DNA of 8,135 bases from Treponema sp. (GTDB lineage: Bacteria > Spirochaetota > Spirochaetia > Treponematales > Breznakiellaceae), in assembly GCA_031283905.1 (NCBI GenBank), contig JAITAW010000151.1, positions 1 to 8,135 of the forward strand. The letters are read 5' to 3'. The notes below the pieces were generated by a model that saw nothing but the letters and a program-made list of their open reading frames with translations, had not been told where the DNA came from and made no database searches. Both the position numbers and the translations under genes were made by a program. Positions 1 through 6,595 of the stretch are shown piece by piece. Each line of letters opens with the position of its first letter. Positions within the stretch are counted from its first letter, which is position 1.

Positions 1-323
1 ACGCATTTCCCTTTCAGCAAAAGAGAAACAACGCTTCCGCTTGACGCGACTGCTTTTCTGAAAACAATCGTATCATCGGCATCGTTCTTGATATGCAGTT
101 CGTTATGCGCATATACGGCGCCGAAAAATTCCACAGGTCCGGAATCAAGCGTTAAATTTCTCGCATATACGGCGCCGTCAATTTTAACATTTCCCTGAAT
201 GACGACATCTCTTTCAAGCTCATTGCTTGTTTTTGGAAGAATCGCCGACTTCACCACGTTGTCTTTTAAGGCGACAATGGTCTCACCGATGCGGATTTCC
301 GTCAATTCTTTTAATTCTTTCAT
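1..323 (-). CDS. Bactofilin-like polymer-forming protein, N-terminal part (runs off the left edge)
   Basis: The open reading frame begins at an ATG (321-323) and continues past base 1, giving 107 visible residues. A second ATG lies directly upstream (324-326). I chose the inner one because the Shine-Dalgarno AAGGGAG (330-336) is 6 nt from it but only 3 nt from the outer one. After a short charged N-terminus (KELKELTEIRIGE), the chain becomes a run of short beta-strands with regularly placed glycines, such as DVVIQGNVKIDGAVYA. The motif GAVYA occurs at residues 50-54 and 68-72, an 18-residue spacing that fits one rung of a right-handed beta-helix. This is the look of bactofilin / polymer-forming cytoskeletal domains, which assemble into non-nucleotide filaments often attached to the inner membrane. 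There is no signal peptide or membrane segment. It is the last visible gene of the operon, 12 bp after the preceding stop, and its Shine-Dalgarno overlaps that TGA. The family call is by fold pattern only; another beta-helical protein remains possible. Confidence 0.6.
   Translation of the reverse strand, partial: MKELKELTEIRIGETIVALKDNVVKSAILPKTSNELERDVVIQGNVKIDGAVYARNLTLDSGPVEFFGAVYAHNELHIKNDADDTIVFRKAVASSGSVVSLLLKGKC
108..177. repeat. Identical 16-bp direct repeat inside the bactofilin-like gene
   Basis: The 16 bases CGCATATACGGCGCCG occur at 108-123 and again, without change, at 162-177. The offset is 54 bp, exactly 18 codons. Both copies encode the GAVYA segment of adjacent predicted beta-helix rungs. 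This is a coding repeat rather than a mobile or regulatory repeat. Confidence 0.8.
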
Positions 324-335
324 CATAAACTCCCT

Positions 336-1385
336 TCATAACGATAATAAATCTGAATTTTGCCACAGGGAAAGCGTTGTTTTATAAACCCGTTGTTCCG
401 TATCACCGGTTTTTGTCTCAAAATGTTTTTCCGCAAGAACAGCAAACGCCCTATGCAACGATTCTTTTTCTTCGGCGGAAAGCGGACGCCATGACGAATT
501 CACGGAGCAAAAAGCGTCCGTTTTTTCCGCAATATGTTTTTTTTGCGCTTGATCTAAATATTCAGACGCAAACGTTTCGTGGTATTCCGCAGATCCGTCA
601 ATTTCATCGCGTTCCGACCAGAGAACGGGAATATACACCGGCGTTTTTTCTTGCCGCTCCTCTTCGAAAAGAAACGAATCAACAAGCGCGGTGAGACGGG
701 ATTCCTGCGTAATATACTCATGCAGCGTTTTTAAGACTTGTTTCGCTTTTCTGTTTAAGTTTGATATAAGCAGAAGTATTTTTGACGAAGCGTCCTCCCC
801 CATTTCAAGCGCGCTCAACGCCGCCGAATTGCTTGTCTGTTCGCTTACGAGTTTTTTCTGCACTTTCTCGGACAACATAAAAGCGTTTTTGTCTAAGGCA
901 TAGATGCGTTTATAACATTCATCGTCAAGATCGGCGAAAAGCGCGACATACCTGGAACTTATCCTGTTGAAATCGATTTCCATGGTGTTTTTCTGAGCGG
1001 AAACCGCCTTGCCCTGCTCGCGAATAAGTCCAAGACCGGCTTTTATCGCGCTGTCCAGCGCCTGTAACTGCTGGGAAAGCTCGGTCTTTATAGCGCCGAA
1101 GAAGCCGTCAATGAGTGATTTTGAGACTTTTTGCGAGGTTTCCTGTATTGCCGCGCATTGAGCCGCATTCATTACGACAACCGAATGAGTCAGAGCGTCT
1201 ATTGTTTTATTGCAGTTCTGAACACTGCCGTCAAATGGGCCGGTGTCGACATTGATAGTAACATTTACCGGGACTTCGCCCGAATAAAACGCCGTACCGG
1301 ATCCCCCGCTCTGGCTTGCGGGGTAATTATACGACACTCTCCCGCTGTAAGGGAGGCTCGCTCTGTAATTCCGCCTGTAACTCAT
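336..1385 (-). CDS. Helical cytoplasmic protein, paralogue B (349 aa)
   Basis: Function unknown. I start it at ATG 1383-1385, which overlaps the TGA of the upstream gene as ATGA. A start 18 bp further upstream (1401-1403) would place the GGGAGG ribosome-binding site inside the coding region, so it is less likely. Residues 1-40 are a low-complexity leader rich in Ser, Tyr, Arg and Gly. Residues 41-240 are mostly alpha-helical with heptad-like stretches, and residues 240-349 form a separate C-terminal part. There is no signal peptide or transmembrane segment. From VDTGP (46-50) through MEIDFNRISSRYVALF (135-150) it aligns with the upstream 306-residue protein at a constant offset of 38 with no gap, sharing VDTxP, the GFF motif (94-96) and MExDxNxISxRYxxLF. 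The later motif YIPVLWSE (251-258) matches YIPAVFSE at offset 39. The two genes are therefore an ancient tandem duplication. The N-terminal leader is specific to this copy. Confidence 0.88.
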   Translation of the reverse strand: MSYRRNYRASLPYSGRVSYNYPASQSGGSGTAFYSGEVPVNVTINVDTGPFDGSVQNCNKTIDALTHSVVVMNAAQCAAIQETSQKVSKSLIDGFFGAIKTELSQQLQALDSAIKAGLGLIREQGKAVSAQKNTMEIDFNRISSRYVALFADLDDECYKRIYALDKNAFMLSEKVQKKLVSEQTSNSAALSALEMGEDASSKILLLISNLNRKAKQVLKTLHEYITQESRLTALVDSFLFEEERQEKTPVYIPVLWSERDEIDGSAEYHETFASEYLDQAQKKHIAEKTDAFCSVNSSWRPLSAEEKESLHRAFAVLAEKHFETKTGDTEQRVYKTTLSLWQNSDLLSL

Positions 1386-1401
1386 TGTTGCGCATCCTCC
1401 C
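1382..1401 (-). promoter_or_regulatory. RBS and ATGA stop/start overlap between the two paralogues
   Basis: On the minus strand the TGA of the 306-residue gene (1382-1384) overlaps the ATG of the 349-residue gene (1383-1385) as ATGA. A GGGAGG ribosome-binding site (1396-1401) precedes it with 10 nt spacing. The arrangement is typical of translational coupling and fits two proteins made in a set ratio. Confidence 0.75.
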
Positions 1402-2302
1402 ATGAAGATTCATCGAACAGGCGGAGCATTTCCTTTGATATGCGCGGATCAGAAAGCTCCTTTTCACAAAGCGAGACAAATTCTTTTCTGACGGACGTTT
1501 TGTCTTCCTCGCTAGTGGCTTTCCACGTAAAGCCATCGGAAATACGGTCGATTTTAGACACGATAGGGGCTGCGTTTTGCCATGCGTCCGCGCAAGGGAC
1601 ATACACATTGTCAATGACATCGGCCGTATTAAGCAAGCTCTCTGCCTCCGAGAATACCGCCGGAATATACCTGCTCTCAAACGCCGCTCCATTGTCAGAT
1701 GGAAGCAGAATGCCGTCTATCTTCTCATTAAAGGAGCGGCTTTCGGTTATGGAATCTGAAAGCGTTTTTAACGCATCCTTGGTCTTTTGCTTCAACTTGC
1801 CGCTTAACGCCGTTTGTTCAAACGACAAAACCTCACGAGAGCTACTGAACAGCAGGGAACTTTCATCTTTTAATGTATCAAAAACAATTTTTCTGATTTC
1901 CGCAAGTTGCATCGCCGGACGATCTATCTCTCGTATCCGCGTCTCAAGCGCTTTATTCAAGGACTGGAAGAGCTTGGCGTACCGTCCGCTTATCATATTG
2001 TAATCGGCTTCCATTTGCCTTTTTACGTTGTCCAGCGCTTTCACCAATTGAATCAGCGTCATCTGTTTGCTTGTCATCTCGGTATACGCCGCCACGATCT
2101 TTTGGCTTATCTGAGACTTTACCATTATGAAGAAGCCTTTGTCTACGTTTTCGCAAATAGTTTGCGCGCTTTGGCGTTCGGTCGCGATAACAGCCGTTTC
2201 CATCGCGGTGACAGCCGCCGTTACATTTTTGACATGGCTTTTCACCGAATCAACGGTTGATGCCATTGGAGAAGTGTCAACTTCAAAATATAAGTCGGCC
2301 AT
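1382..2302 (-). CDS. Helical cytoplasmic protein, paralogue A (306 aa)
   Basis: Function unknown. The start ATG (2300-2302) lies 2 bp after the TAA of the 632-residue gene, with GGAGGG at 2315-2320 inside that gene's 3' end; the spacing of 12 nt is a little long. The protein opens with a short strand containing VDTSP (8-12), followed by a long helical domain (about 15-195) with the motifs GFF (56-58) and MEADYNMISGRYAKLF (97-112). A second part (about 205-306) begins with YIPAVFSE (212-219) and includes VYVPCADAW (233-241). I see no membrane segment, signal peptide or nucleotide-binding motif. It is the leaner member of the tandem pair and lacks the Ser/Tyr-rich leader of its partner. Its position between membrane proteins and a bactofilin-like protein suggests an adaptor or scaffold role; this is inference. 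I have an unverified impression that similar uncharacterised proteins sit beside SPFH/zinc-ribbon genes in other gut bacteria. Confidence 0.9.
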   Translation of the reverse strand: MADLYFEVDTSPMASTVDSVKSHVKNVTAAVTAMETAVIATERQSAQTICENVDKGFFIMVKSQISQKIVAAYTEMTSKQMTLIQLVKALDNVKRQMEADYNMISGRYAKLFQSLNKALETRIREIDRPAMQLAEIRKIVFDTLKDESSLLFSSSREVLSFEQTALSGKLKQKTKDALKTLSDSITESRSFNEKIDGILLPSDNGAAFESRYIPAVFSEAESLLNTADVIDNVYVPCADAWQNAAPIVSKIDRISDGFTWKATSEEDKTSVRKEFVSLCEKELSDPRISKEMLRLFDESSWEDAQQ

Positions 2303-2304
2303 GA

Positions 2305-4203
2305 TTATTGATTTCCCTCCAGAGAAGCCGGCTCCATGTCTCCGGCGGCTTCCCTCAACAAATCAATCGCAAAATCATCGTACATTTGCTGTTCAACTTG
2401 CGGCGGCGGCGGCAACTTTGCGTGTTGCGCGACATAAGGGCTTATGGCTATCAGTTTTTTTCTACGCAGGTCGAGTTCCTGGAGATGATCGGTTGACTGT
2501 GCGATATCACGGTACTCCTTGTCGCGCAACGTCGCTTCATAGTAGGGAATATAGCCAAACTGAGCCGCCTTCTCATCTATATTATCCTTCAGCCTGATCA
2601 TAAATTCGCTGAATTCTTCCTGTTTTTGGTTGAACTGCTGCGCCTGCAACTCAAAACCGGCGATTATTTCTACGTCTTTGTTTTGTTGCAGTACTTCCGC
2701 GCTGTCAAGCGAGTGGGTTTTGTTCATTGCGATCTGGGTTTCCTGAAGCGCCTTGTACGTGTTGAGGCTCCGTATGTAATCGGCGTAAGTTTCCCTCATT
2801 TTGTTGATAAGGTCTGCGGCTTCGGCGCGGTTTCTGCCGTAAAAATCTTCGGTATCCCTGTGCCACTGGTTGAGGTAATCGATTTTCTGATCCTTAATTC
2901 CGTTGTAAATTTTCAACCGCTCTATCCTGTTTTCCGCCATGAGATTCTGGATGACCGGCGCCAGAACTTCTTCTTGGATTTGGTGCATTCCAAACGGCAT
3001 GGACGTACGGGATTGATCTTCCGCAATCCATGCGGTGGAAAATAGATCGTACTTTACCCTTGAACTTGACTTTAACGAGAATGGAGTGTAGCCGTCAACG
3101 GAATCCTGATAGTCGAAACTCGCGGAACGGATTCGCTCGATTTCTTCCGCTTCAAGAAACGGCGAATACTGGTTGAAAGATGCTTTTAAAACCGTAGAAA
3201 ATATTCCGCCGGCATAATCAATAATTCTATTCGCGCCATTCATCTTCGCTTTGCTGAGGATTTGCACGGATTCGGCGAGGCGTCCGATCAGTTTCTTGAA
3301 ATACGCCGTCTGATTTTCATTGGCATTTTGCTCAAACGATTTCTTCATAACATGAAGGGAATGGAAGGCGTCTATTTTCTCCTTAAAACCGTCCGTATTG
3401 AAAACCGGAACAATCGGTTTGTCTCCCGGATCCGTTGCCGCGAATTCCTTGATAAATGCGGCCGTTTCGCTCCCCGGCAGAACCGCAGGCAGAGAAAGGG
3501 AGATGGAATCGCTGTCGTGCAGCAGATACCGGACGTTGCGCACCTGTCTGTCGATATTTCCCATGTAATCATAGACTTTTATATGCTGGATGGAGGTGGA
3601 ATAATCAGACGTATCAACTTCTTCGGGCGAAGACGCGGTTTCAACCACCGGCGCTTCTTTTATGCTGTTTTCCAGACTGTTGAGAGATTCAAGAAGCTCG
3701 GCGGGCTTACGCACCTTGGACATTTTGAATTCCGTCTCTCCAACCTGACCTGTGTGATCAACCATAAAATTTTTGCGTTCAAAAGGAACCGTGGTCGCCA
3801 CAGGAACATACACGACGCCCATTTTTTTTACACGGTAATTCCGGCGGATATCGTCATACGCTTCTTTAAAACCAAGCGCCTTTGATTCGTTCTCCTCCCG
3901 CGCCGTATTGGCCTTGTGTATGTCAAGAACGCCCTTAATGCAGCCAAGCGCGAGAATAAAACCAAAGGGGAAGAGCAGAATCCCACCTACAAGCCCCATA
4001 ACTCCAAAAACGACCGTAATAATAACGCCTTTCTTTTTGTTTTTTTCAGCCAGCGTTATTTCAGAGTGCGCCGTCTCCAATGACTTTTCCAAATCCATCT
4101 CTTCTTTTACGATCTTTTTAGCCGCCTTTTTATAGTAGTCAAAAAGTATGCGGGCTTCGTCTTGGTACAGATTTATGGATTCCGCAAAAATTTTCCCTTG
4201 CAT
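2305..4203 (-). CDS. Membrane-hairpin protein with long helical regions (632 aa)
   Basis: Function unknown. The start ATG (4201-4203) has AGGAGG (4210-4215) at 6 nt spacing, overlapping the stop codon of the preceding gene. Residues 1-57 are a highly charged helix, very Lys/Glu-rich. Residues 59-93 form one uninterrupted hydrophobic stretch of about 35 residues with a central LFPFGF, long enough for a tight two-pass hairpin and flanked by KNKKK on the N-terminal side. After it come a basic segment, the strand-like VVYVPVATTVPFE (130-142), an acidic linker (about 180-202) and a middle globular part (about 205-400). A long helical, glutamine- and glutamate-rich section (about 405-595) follows, then four prolines (598-601) and an acidic tail. 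With no signal peptide and a short N-terminus, both ends are probably cytoplasmic. The shape suggests a membrane-tethered scaffold connecting the SPFH platform to the downstream cytoplasmic proteins, but no family is recognised. Confidence 0.92.
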   Translation of the reverse strand: MQGKIFAESINLYQDEARILFDYYKKAAKKIVKEEMDLEKSLETAHSEITLAEKNKKKGVIITVVFGVMGLVGGILLFPFGFILALGCIKGVLDIHKANTAREENESKALGFKEAYDDIRRNYRVKKMGVVYVPVATTVPFERKNFMVDHTGQVGETEFKMSKVRKPAELLESLNSLENSIKEAPVVETASSPEEVDTSDYSTSIQHIKVYDYMGNIDRQVRNVRYLLHDSDSISLSLPAVLPGSETAAFIKEFAATDPGDKPIVPVFNTDGFKEKIDAFHSLHVMKKSFEQNANENQTAYFKKLIGRLAESVQILSKAKMNGANRIIDYAGGIFSTVLKASFNQYSPFLEAEEIERIRSASFDYQDSVDGYTPFSLKSSSRVKYDLFSTAWIAEDQSRTSMPFGMHQIQEEVLAPVIQNLMAENRIERLKIYNGIKDQKIDYLNQWHRDTEDFYGRNRAEAADLINKMRETYADYIRSLNTYKALQETQIAMNKTHSLDSAEVLQQNKDVEIIAGFELQAQQFNQKQEEFSEFMIRLKDNIDEKAAQFGYIPYYEATLRDKEYRDIAQSTDHLQELDLRRKKLIAISPYVAQHAKLPPPPQVEQQMYDDFAIDLLREAAGDMEPASLEGNQ

Positions 4204-4213
4204 GCCGATCCTC

Positions 4214-4942
4214 CTAATTTCTTAACAATTTTCTTTCTTTAACAAGCATTTGCAACATTCTTGCCTCCGTTTCTAAAGAACCGGTCGTTCCCATAGGAAC
4301 GGCGATGCCCACCGTTATGTCGCAGATATCCGATATTGAGTTCAAAGAATCCATTATCTTGTATTCCAGATCAAATCCTTCAAACCCATCCACCGGAGAG
4401 AGGTATTTGATTTCTTCGAGCGCCCGCGCTATGATGGTCTTGGCGGCTTCATATTCTGCGGGAAGGCTGTTTACTGAAAGCGATAAAATCTGCGCCCGCG
4501 CCTTTAATCCGGTGGAGAACTGGGTTTTCTTTTTTTCTTCCTCGCCAACATCGCGGGCGTGAGACGAGGCGAAAAAAGCGAGAAAGGCACAGATCGCGAA
4601 TAAAAAGAGCAACGCCGCCTGACCGGTAACGGCTTTGTTTAGGGAAATGACGGCGTTTGAAAGCAGTATAATGACTATACTTGATGCGATGATATAGCTG
4701 GCGATACCGGTCCACATGACTGACAAAGACGGAATTTTACCTGAAAAATTGGCGATATTGATGGTTGAGAAAAAGATGGGAATGAAGAACATGAGATACA
4801 TGATCCCGATAGAGATCCATGTGAAAATAGCCGCGTTCGTCAAAACCTTCCCTGACGTATTCAAAACAAAAGCGAGCGCCACAACGCCGGCACCAAAAAG
4901 GAATAGTATTATTCTGAACGTTAAAGATTGTTTCCTTGTCAT
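4214..4942 (-). CDS. Four-TM integral membrane protein with cytoplasmic C-terminal domain (242 aa)
   Basis: The start ATG (4940-4942) has AAGGAG (4948-4953) at 5 nt spacing, and the gene begins 17 bp after the SPFH gene. Four hydrophobic segments are visible at about residues 10-28, 37-60, 77-101 and 108-127. A charged cytoplasmic region begins at DVGEEEKKK (131-139) and runs to the end, mostly helical. It contains a conserved-looking loop, LSPVDGFEGFDLEYKI (181-196), and a second one, VGIAVPMGTTGS (211-222). The even TM number with a positive N-terminus puts both ends inside. In Bacillus subtilis the SPFH protein YdjI depends on integral membrane partners (YdjG, YdjH). This gene holds an equivalent position next to the SPFH gene, but I cannot establish homology by eye. 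The likely role is membrane anchor or partner of the SPFH protein. Confidence 0.9.
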   Translation of the reverse strand: MTRKQSLTFRIILFLFGAGVVALAFVLNTSGKVLTNAAIFTWISIGIMYLMFFIPIFFSTINIANFSGKIPSLSVMWTGIASYIIASSIVIILLSNAVISLNKAVTGQAALLFLFAICAFLAFFASSHARDVGEEEKKKTQFSTGLKARAQILSLSVNSLPAEYEAAKTIIARALEEIKYLSPVDGFEGFDLEYKIMDSLNSISDICDITVGIAVPMGTTGSLETEARMLQMLVKERKLLRN

Positions 4943-4959
4943 TGTCTCTCCTTTTCCTG

Positions 4960-6132
4960 CTATGCCAACTTATTTCCGCACACGGCGCAGAATTTTACAC
5001 CCAGTGGCACCGGCTGTCCGCAACGCGGGCATACATTTCCACATCCATCGCCCGCCTGCTCCGCCAAAAGCGCAGCGCCGCATGACACGCACCGCTTGGT
5101 TCCGGCGAGGTTGTCGCTGCCGCAACGGAGACATGGATTGTACTTGTTGCCGCAATAGGGGCAGAAATGAGACGTTGCTGGATATTTTTTCGCGCACTTT
5201 GAGCAAAACACCTCTTTTCGCCCCGTAAGTCCCGCTTGCGCGGCGGTTGCGCCGCCTGCGGCCGTATATGAGGGTGGTTGCATCATTGCGGCGGCGCCTG
5301 CGCCGCCCAGCATGCCGGTCATTGCGGCCGCTTCCAAGATGCCCATGCCGCCGACCCGAGAAACCGCGCTATTTGCGATGCCGAATCCCTGTTTCTGCTG
5401 CCATGTGTAGCCGGCAATATTCTGAGCGGAACGGTCGCTGAGCGCCGCCGCTATTTTTTTGCCGTCTTCCGTGGAAGTGTCAAGATCAACGGACGTAATG
5501 TAGAAGCCGGTCAGTAGCATGCCATACGATTCCCAGAATTCTCTCAATGGCTCTTTCAAAAACCGTGAAAGGTCGTCAAGACGGGCTGAAATAGTCGTAA
5601 TGCCGACTTGATTTGTCTGCATAAATGCAATTACAACGCTCTTCGTTTTTGCGATAAGCGCACCCAGAAAGTGGCTTGTAAGATCGGGCGCGGTAAAATT
5701 GGTCAATGTACCAACCAATTGCACCAAAAAACGCTCCGCATCCTCAACTTTAAGACCATACCTGCCCTTTGCCGCAAGCGGAACCATTTCTCCGTATTCA
5801 GGATCGCGGTAACGCATGGTATCGGTGTGCCAGTCAATAGTAAGCGGCGCGGTTTTGTTTACAAACCATACTTCGGCGGTAAAGGGATTTTTCCCCCCGA
5901 AAGGTATACCGAACAAGTTACGCAACAAGGGGAGGTTTTCCGTATTAAGGGTATGTTTCCCGGGACCAAATTTTCCCAGAATTTGCCCTTTAGAGAACAA
6001 AACGGCTTCTTGAGATTCCCTTACAATCAGTTGCGTAAAAGTACTGAGGTTGTTGATTTTATTCTGACCGAACTTCCATGCAAAAACATTGTTCGTCGCA
6101 TCGTTCCATTCGACTACATCTATGAAAGCCAT
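4960..6132 (-). CDS. YdjI-like SPFH/band-7 protein with three C-terminal zinc ribbons (390 aa)
   Basis: The start is ATG 6130-6132 (MAFIDVVEWND), with AGGGGAG (6139-6145) at 6 nt spacing. A longer frame from 6210 would add 26 residues translated from a hairpin leader and is rejected. Residues 1-220 match the YdjI branch of the SPFH (stomatin/prohibitin/flotillin/HflK) family. Features include an N-terminal VVEW, a strand-rich core with LIVRESQEAVLFSKGQ (35-50) and FTAEVWFVNKTAPLTIDW (84-101), then helices and MLLTGFYITSVD (205-216). Residues 262-305 are a Gly/Ala/Met-rich linker. The tail carries three CxxC...CxxC zinc ribbons: Cys310/313/324/327, Cys334/337/348/351 and Cys368/371/382/385, with one extra cysteine at 364. 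There is no transmembrane helix, so membrane attachment probably depends on partners, as reported for YdjI, which links to integral proteins and to PspA in membrane stress. No PspA gene is visible here. First gene of the operon. Confidence 0.93.
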   Translation of the reverse strand: MAFIDVVEWNDATNNVFAWKFGQNKINNLSTFTQLIVRESQEAVLFSKGQILGKFGPGKHTLNTENLPLLRNLFGIPFGGKNPFTAEVWFVNKTAPLTIDWHTDTMRYRDPEYGEMVPLAAKGRYGLKVEDAERFLVQLVGTLTNFTAPDLTSHFLGALIAKTKSVVIAFMQTNQVGITTISARLDDLSRFLKEPLREFWESYGMLLTGFYITSVDLDTSTEDGKKIAAALSDRSAQNIAGYTWQQKQGFGIANSAVSRVGGMGILEAAAMTGMLGGAGAAAMMQPPSYTAAGGATAAQAGLTGRKEVFCSKCAKKYPATSHFCPYCGNKYNPCLRCGSDNLAGTKRCVSCGAALLAEQAGDGCGNVCPRCGQPVPLGVKFCAVCGNKLA

Positions 6133-6138
6133 CCAATA

Positions 6139-6145
6139 CTCCCCT
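6139..6145 (-). promoter_or_regulatory. Ribosome-binding site that fixes the SPFH gene start
   Basis: AGGGGAG on the minus strand lies 6 nt before ATG 6130-6132. It decides in favour of the inner start, which also matches the usual N-terminus of this SPFH branch. Confidence 0.8.
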
Positions 6146-6157
6146 GCTATAGCATAG

Positions 6158-6189
6158 AAACCTCTGAAAATTTCAGTGTTCAGAGGTTT
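6158..6189 (-). promoter_or_regulatory. Leader hairpin upstream of the SPFH operon
   Basis: AAACCTCTGAA (6158-6168) is perfectly complementary to TTCAGAGGTTT (6179-6189), an 11-bp stem with a 10-nt loop. It lies between the predicted promoter and the ribosome-binding site, 26-57 nt before the start codon. On the minus strand no T-run follows it, so it is not a terminator for operon transcription. It could be a leader RNA structure or an operator for a DNA-binding regulator. The CCTCT in its 5' arm could alternatively pair with the AGGGG of the ribosome-binding site; this is only an inference. Confidence 0.6.
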
Positions 6190-6234
6190 TCTTATAAAAT
6201 TTGGCTGCAAGCGCTTTTTGAAATCAATTTATTT

Positions 6235-6263
6235 ATTTTTATTGGAAAGCTCTCTTTTGTCAA
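6235..6263 (-). promoter_or_regulatory. Predicted sigma70-type promoter of the SPFH operon
   Basis: A perfect TTGACA -35 box (6258-6263, minus strand) is followed after 16-17 bp by an A-rich -10 candidate (TAAAAA at 6236-6241 or AAAAAT at 6235-6240, four of six matches each). An A/T-rich tract just upstream of the -35 (about 6264-6285) could act as an UP element. The predicted leader is about 95 nt and includes the 6158-6189 hairpin. The -10 is weak, which may suit a regulated promoter. Confidence 0.55.
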
Positions 6264-6359
6264 GGCATATTTTAGAAAATTTTCAGAAGAACGCCTCTTT
6301 TCTTGAAAACGCCATACATCTAATGACGAAACAGAACGCGCAAGAGTTCGGGCGCCGCG

Positions 6360-6385
6360 TTCCCCGCCTGACGGCGCATGGGGAA
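6360..6385. repeat. GC-rich inverted repeat
   Basis: TTCCCC (6360-6365) pairs with GGGGAA (6380-6385); inside it GCC (6366-6368) pairs with GGC (6373-6375) around the loop TGAC, leaving a small GCAT bulge. No T-run follows on either strand. It lies about 100 bp upstream of the predicted -35 box and has no evident function. Confidence 0.5.
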
Positions 6386-6462
6386 TCCTATGGCTTTGCG
6401 GCGGGAGGGCTATGCGTTCGGCGTACCGGTCATGCCTTAAAGAACATGGCTGTATCGGCTAT

Positions 6463-6492
6463 AAAAAGAAGCGCCGCGATTAAACGCGCTTC
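6463..6492 (-). terminator. Intrinsic terminator, minus strand
   Basis: Read on the minus strand, GAAGCGC (6486-6492) and GCGCTTC (6468-6474) form a 7-bp GC-rich stem around an 11-nt loop, followed at once by TTTTT (6463-6467). It is the best canonical terminator in the spacer. It would stop read-through from argS, or end a small RNA, before the SPFH operon promoter. An alternative inner pairing of two CGCG tracts is possible. Confidence 0.6.
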
Positions 6493-6595
6493 ATCCGTGT
6501 AAAATATTTCGTTTATATAGAGTGTTTTATTCATAAGAATAATATAACAAGGTGTTTTAGAAATATTTTTAGATTCTTCCGTTACCAATACGAAC

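Noticed and set aside
1386..1403. Upstream ATG start for the 349-residue paralogue
   Set aside because: The Shine-Dalgarno GGGAGG would lie inside the coding sequence; the ATGA-overlapping start is better supported.
1131..2003. 290-residue plus-strand frame opposite the two helical paralogues
   Set aside because: Shadow of the minus-strand genes. It spans the junction of two well-supported genes and has no start signal or recognisable domain.
6158..6195. Plus-strand terminator formed by the leader hairpin and the following TTTTCTT
   Set aside because: No plus-strand gene precedes it; its position between promoter and start codon of the minus-strand operon favours a leader or operator role.
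6133..6210. 26-residue N-terminal extension of the SPFH protein from ATG 6208-6210
   Set aside because: It would translate the leader hairpin, and a strong ribosome-binding site sits correctly before the inner ATG at 6132. The family N-terminus also matches the inner start.
5608..6306. 232-residue plus-strand frame opposite the SPFH gene
   Set aside because: Antisense to a clear SPFH domain, and it continues through the promoter and leader hairpin; composition is not that of a real protein.
6323..6502. Plus-strand frame starting at ATG 6323
   Set aside because: No ribosome-binding site, and it crosses the GC hairpin and the minus-strand terminator; more likely repeat or spacer sequence.
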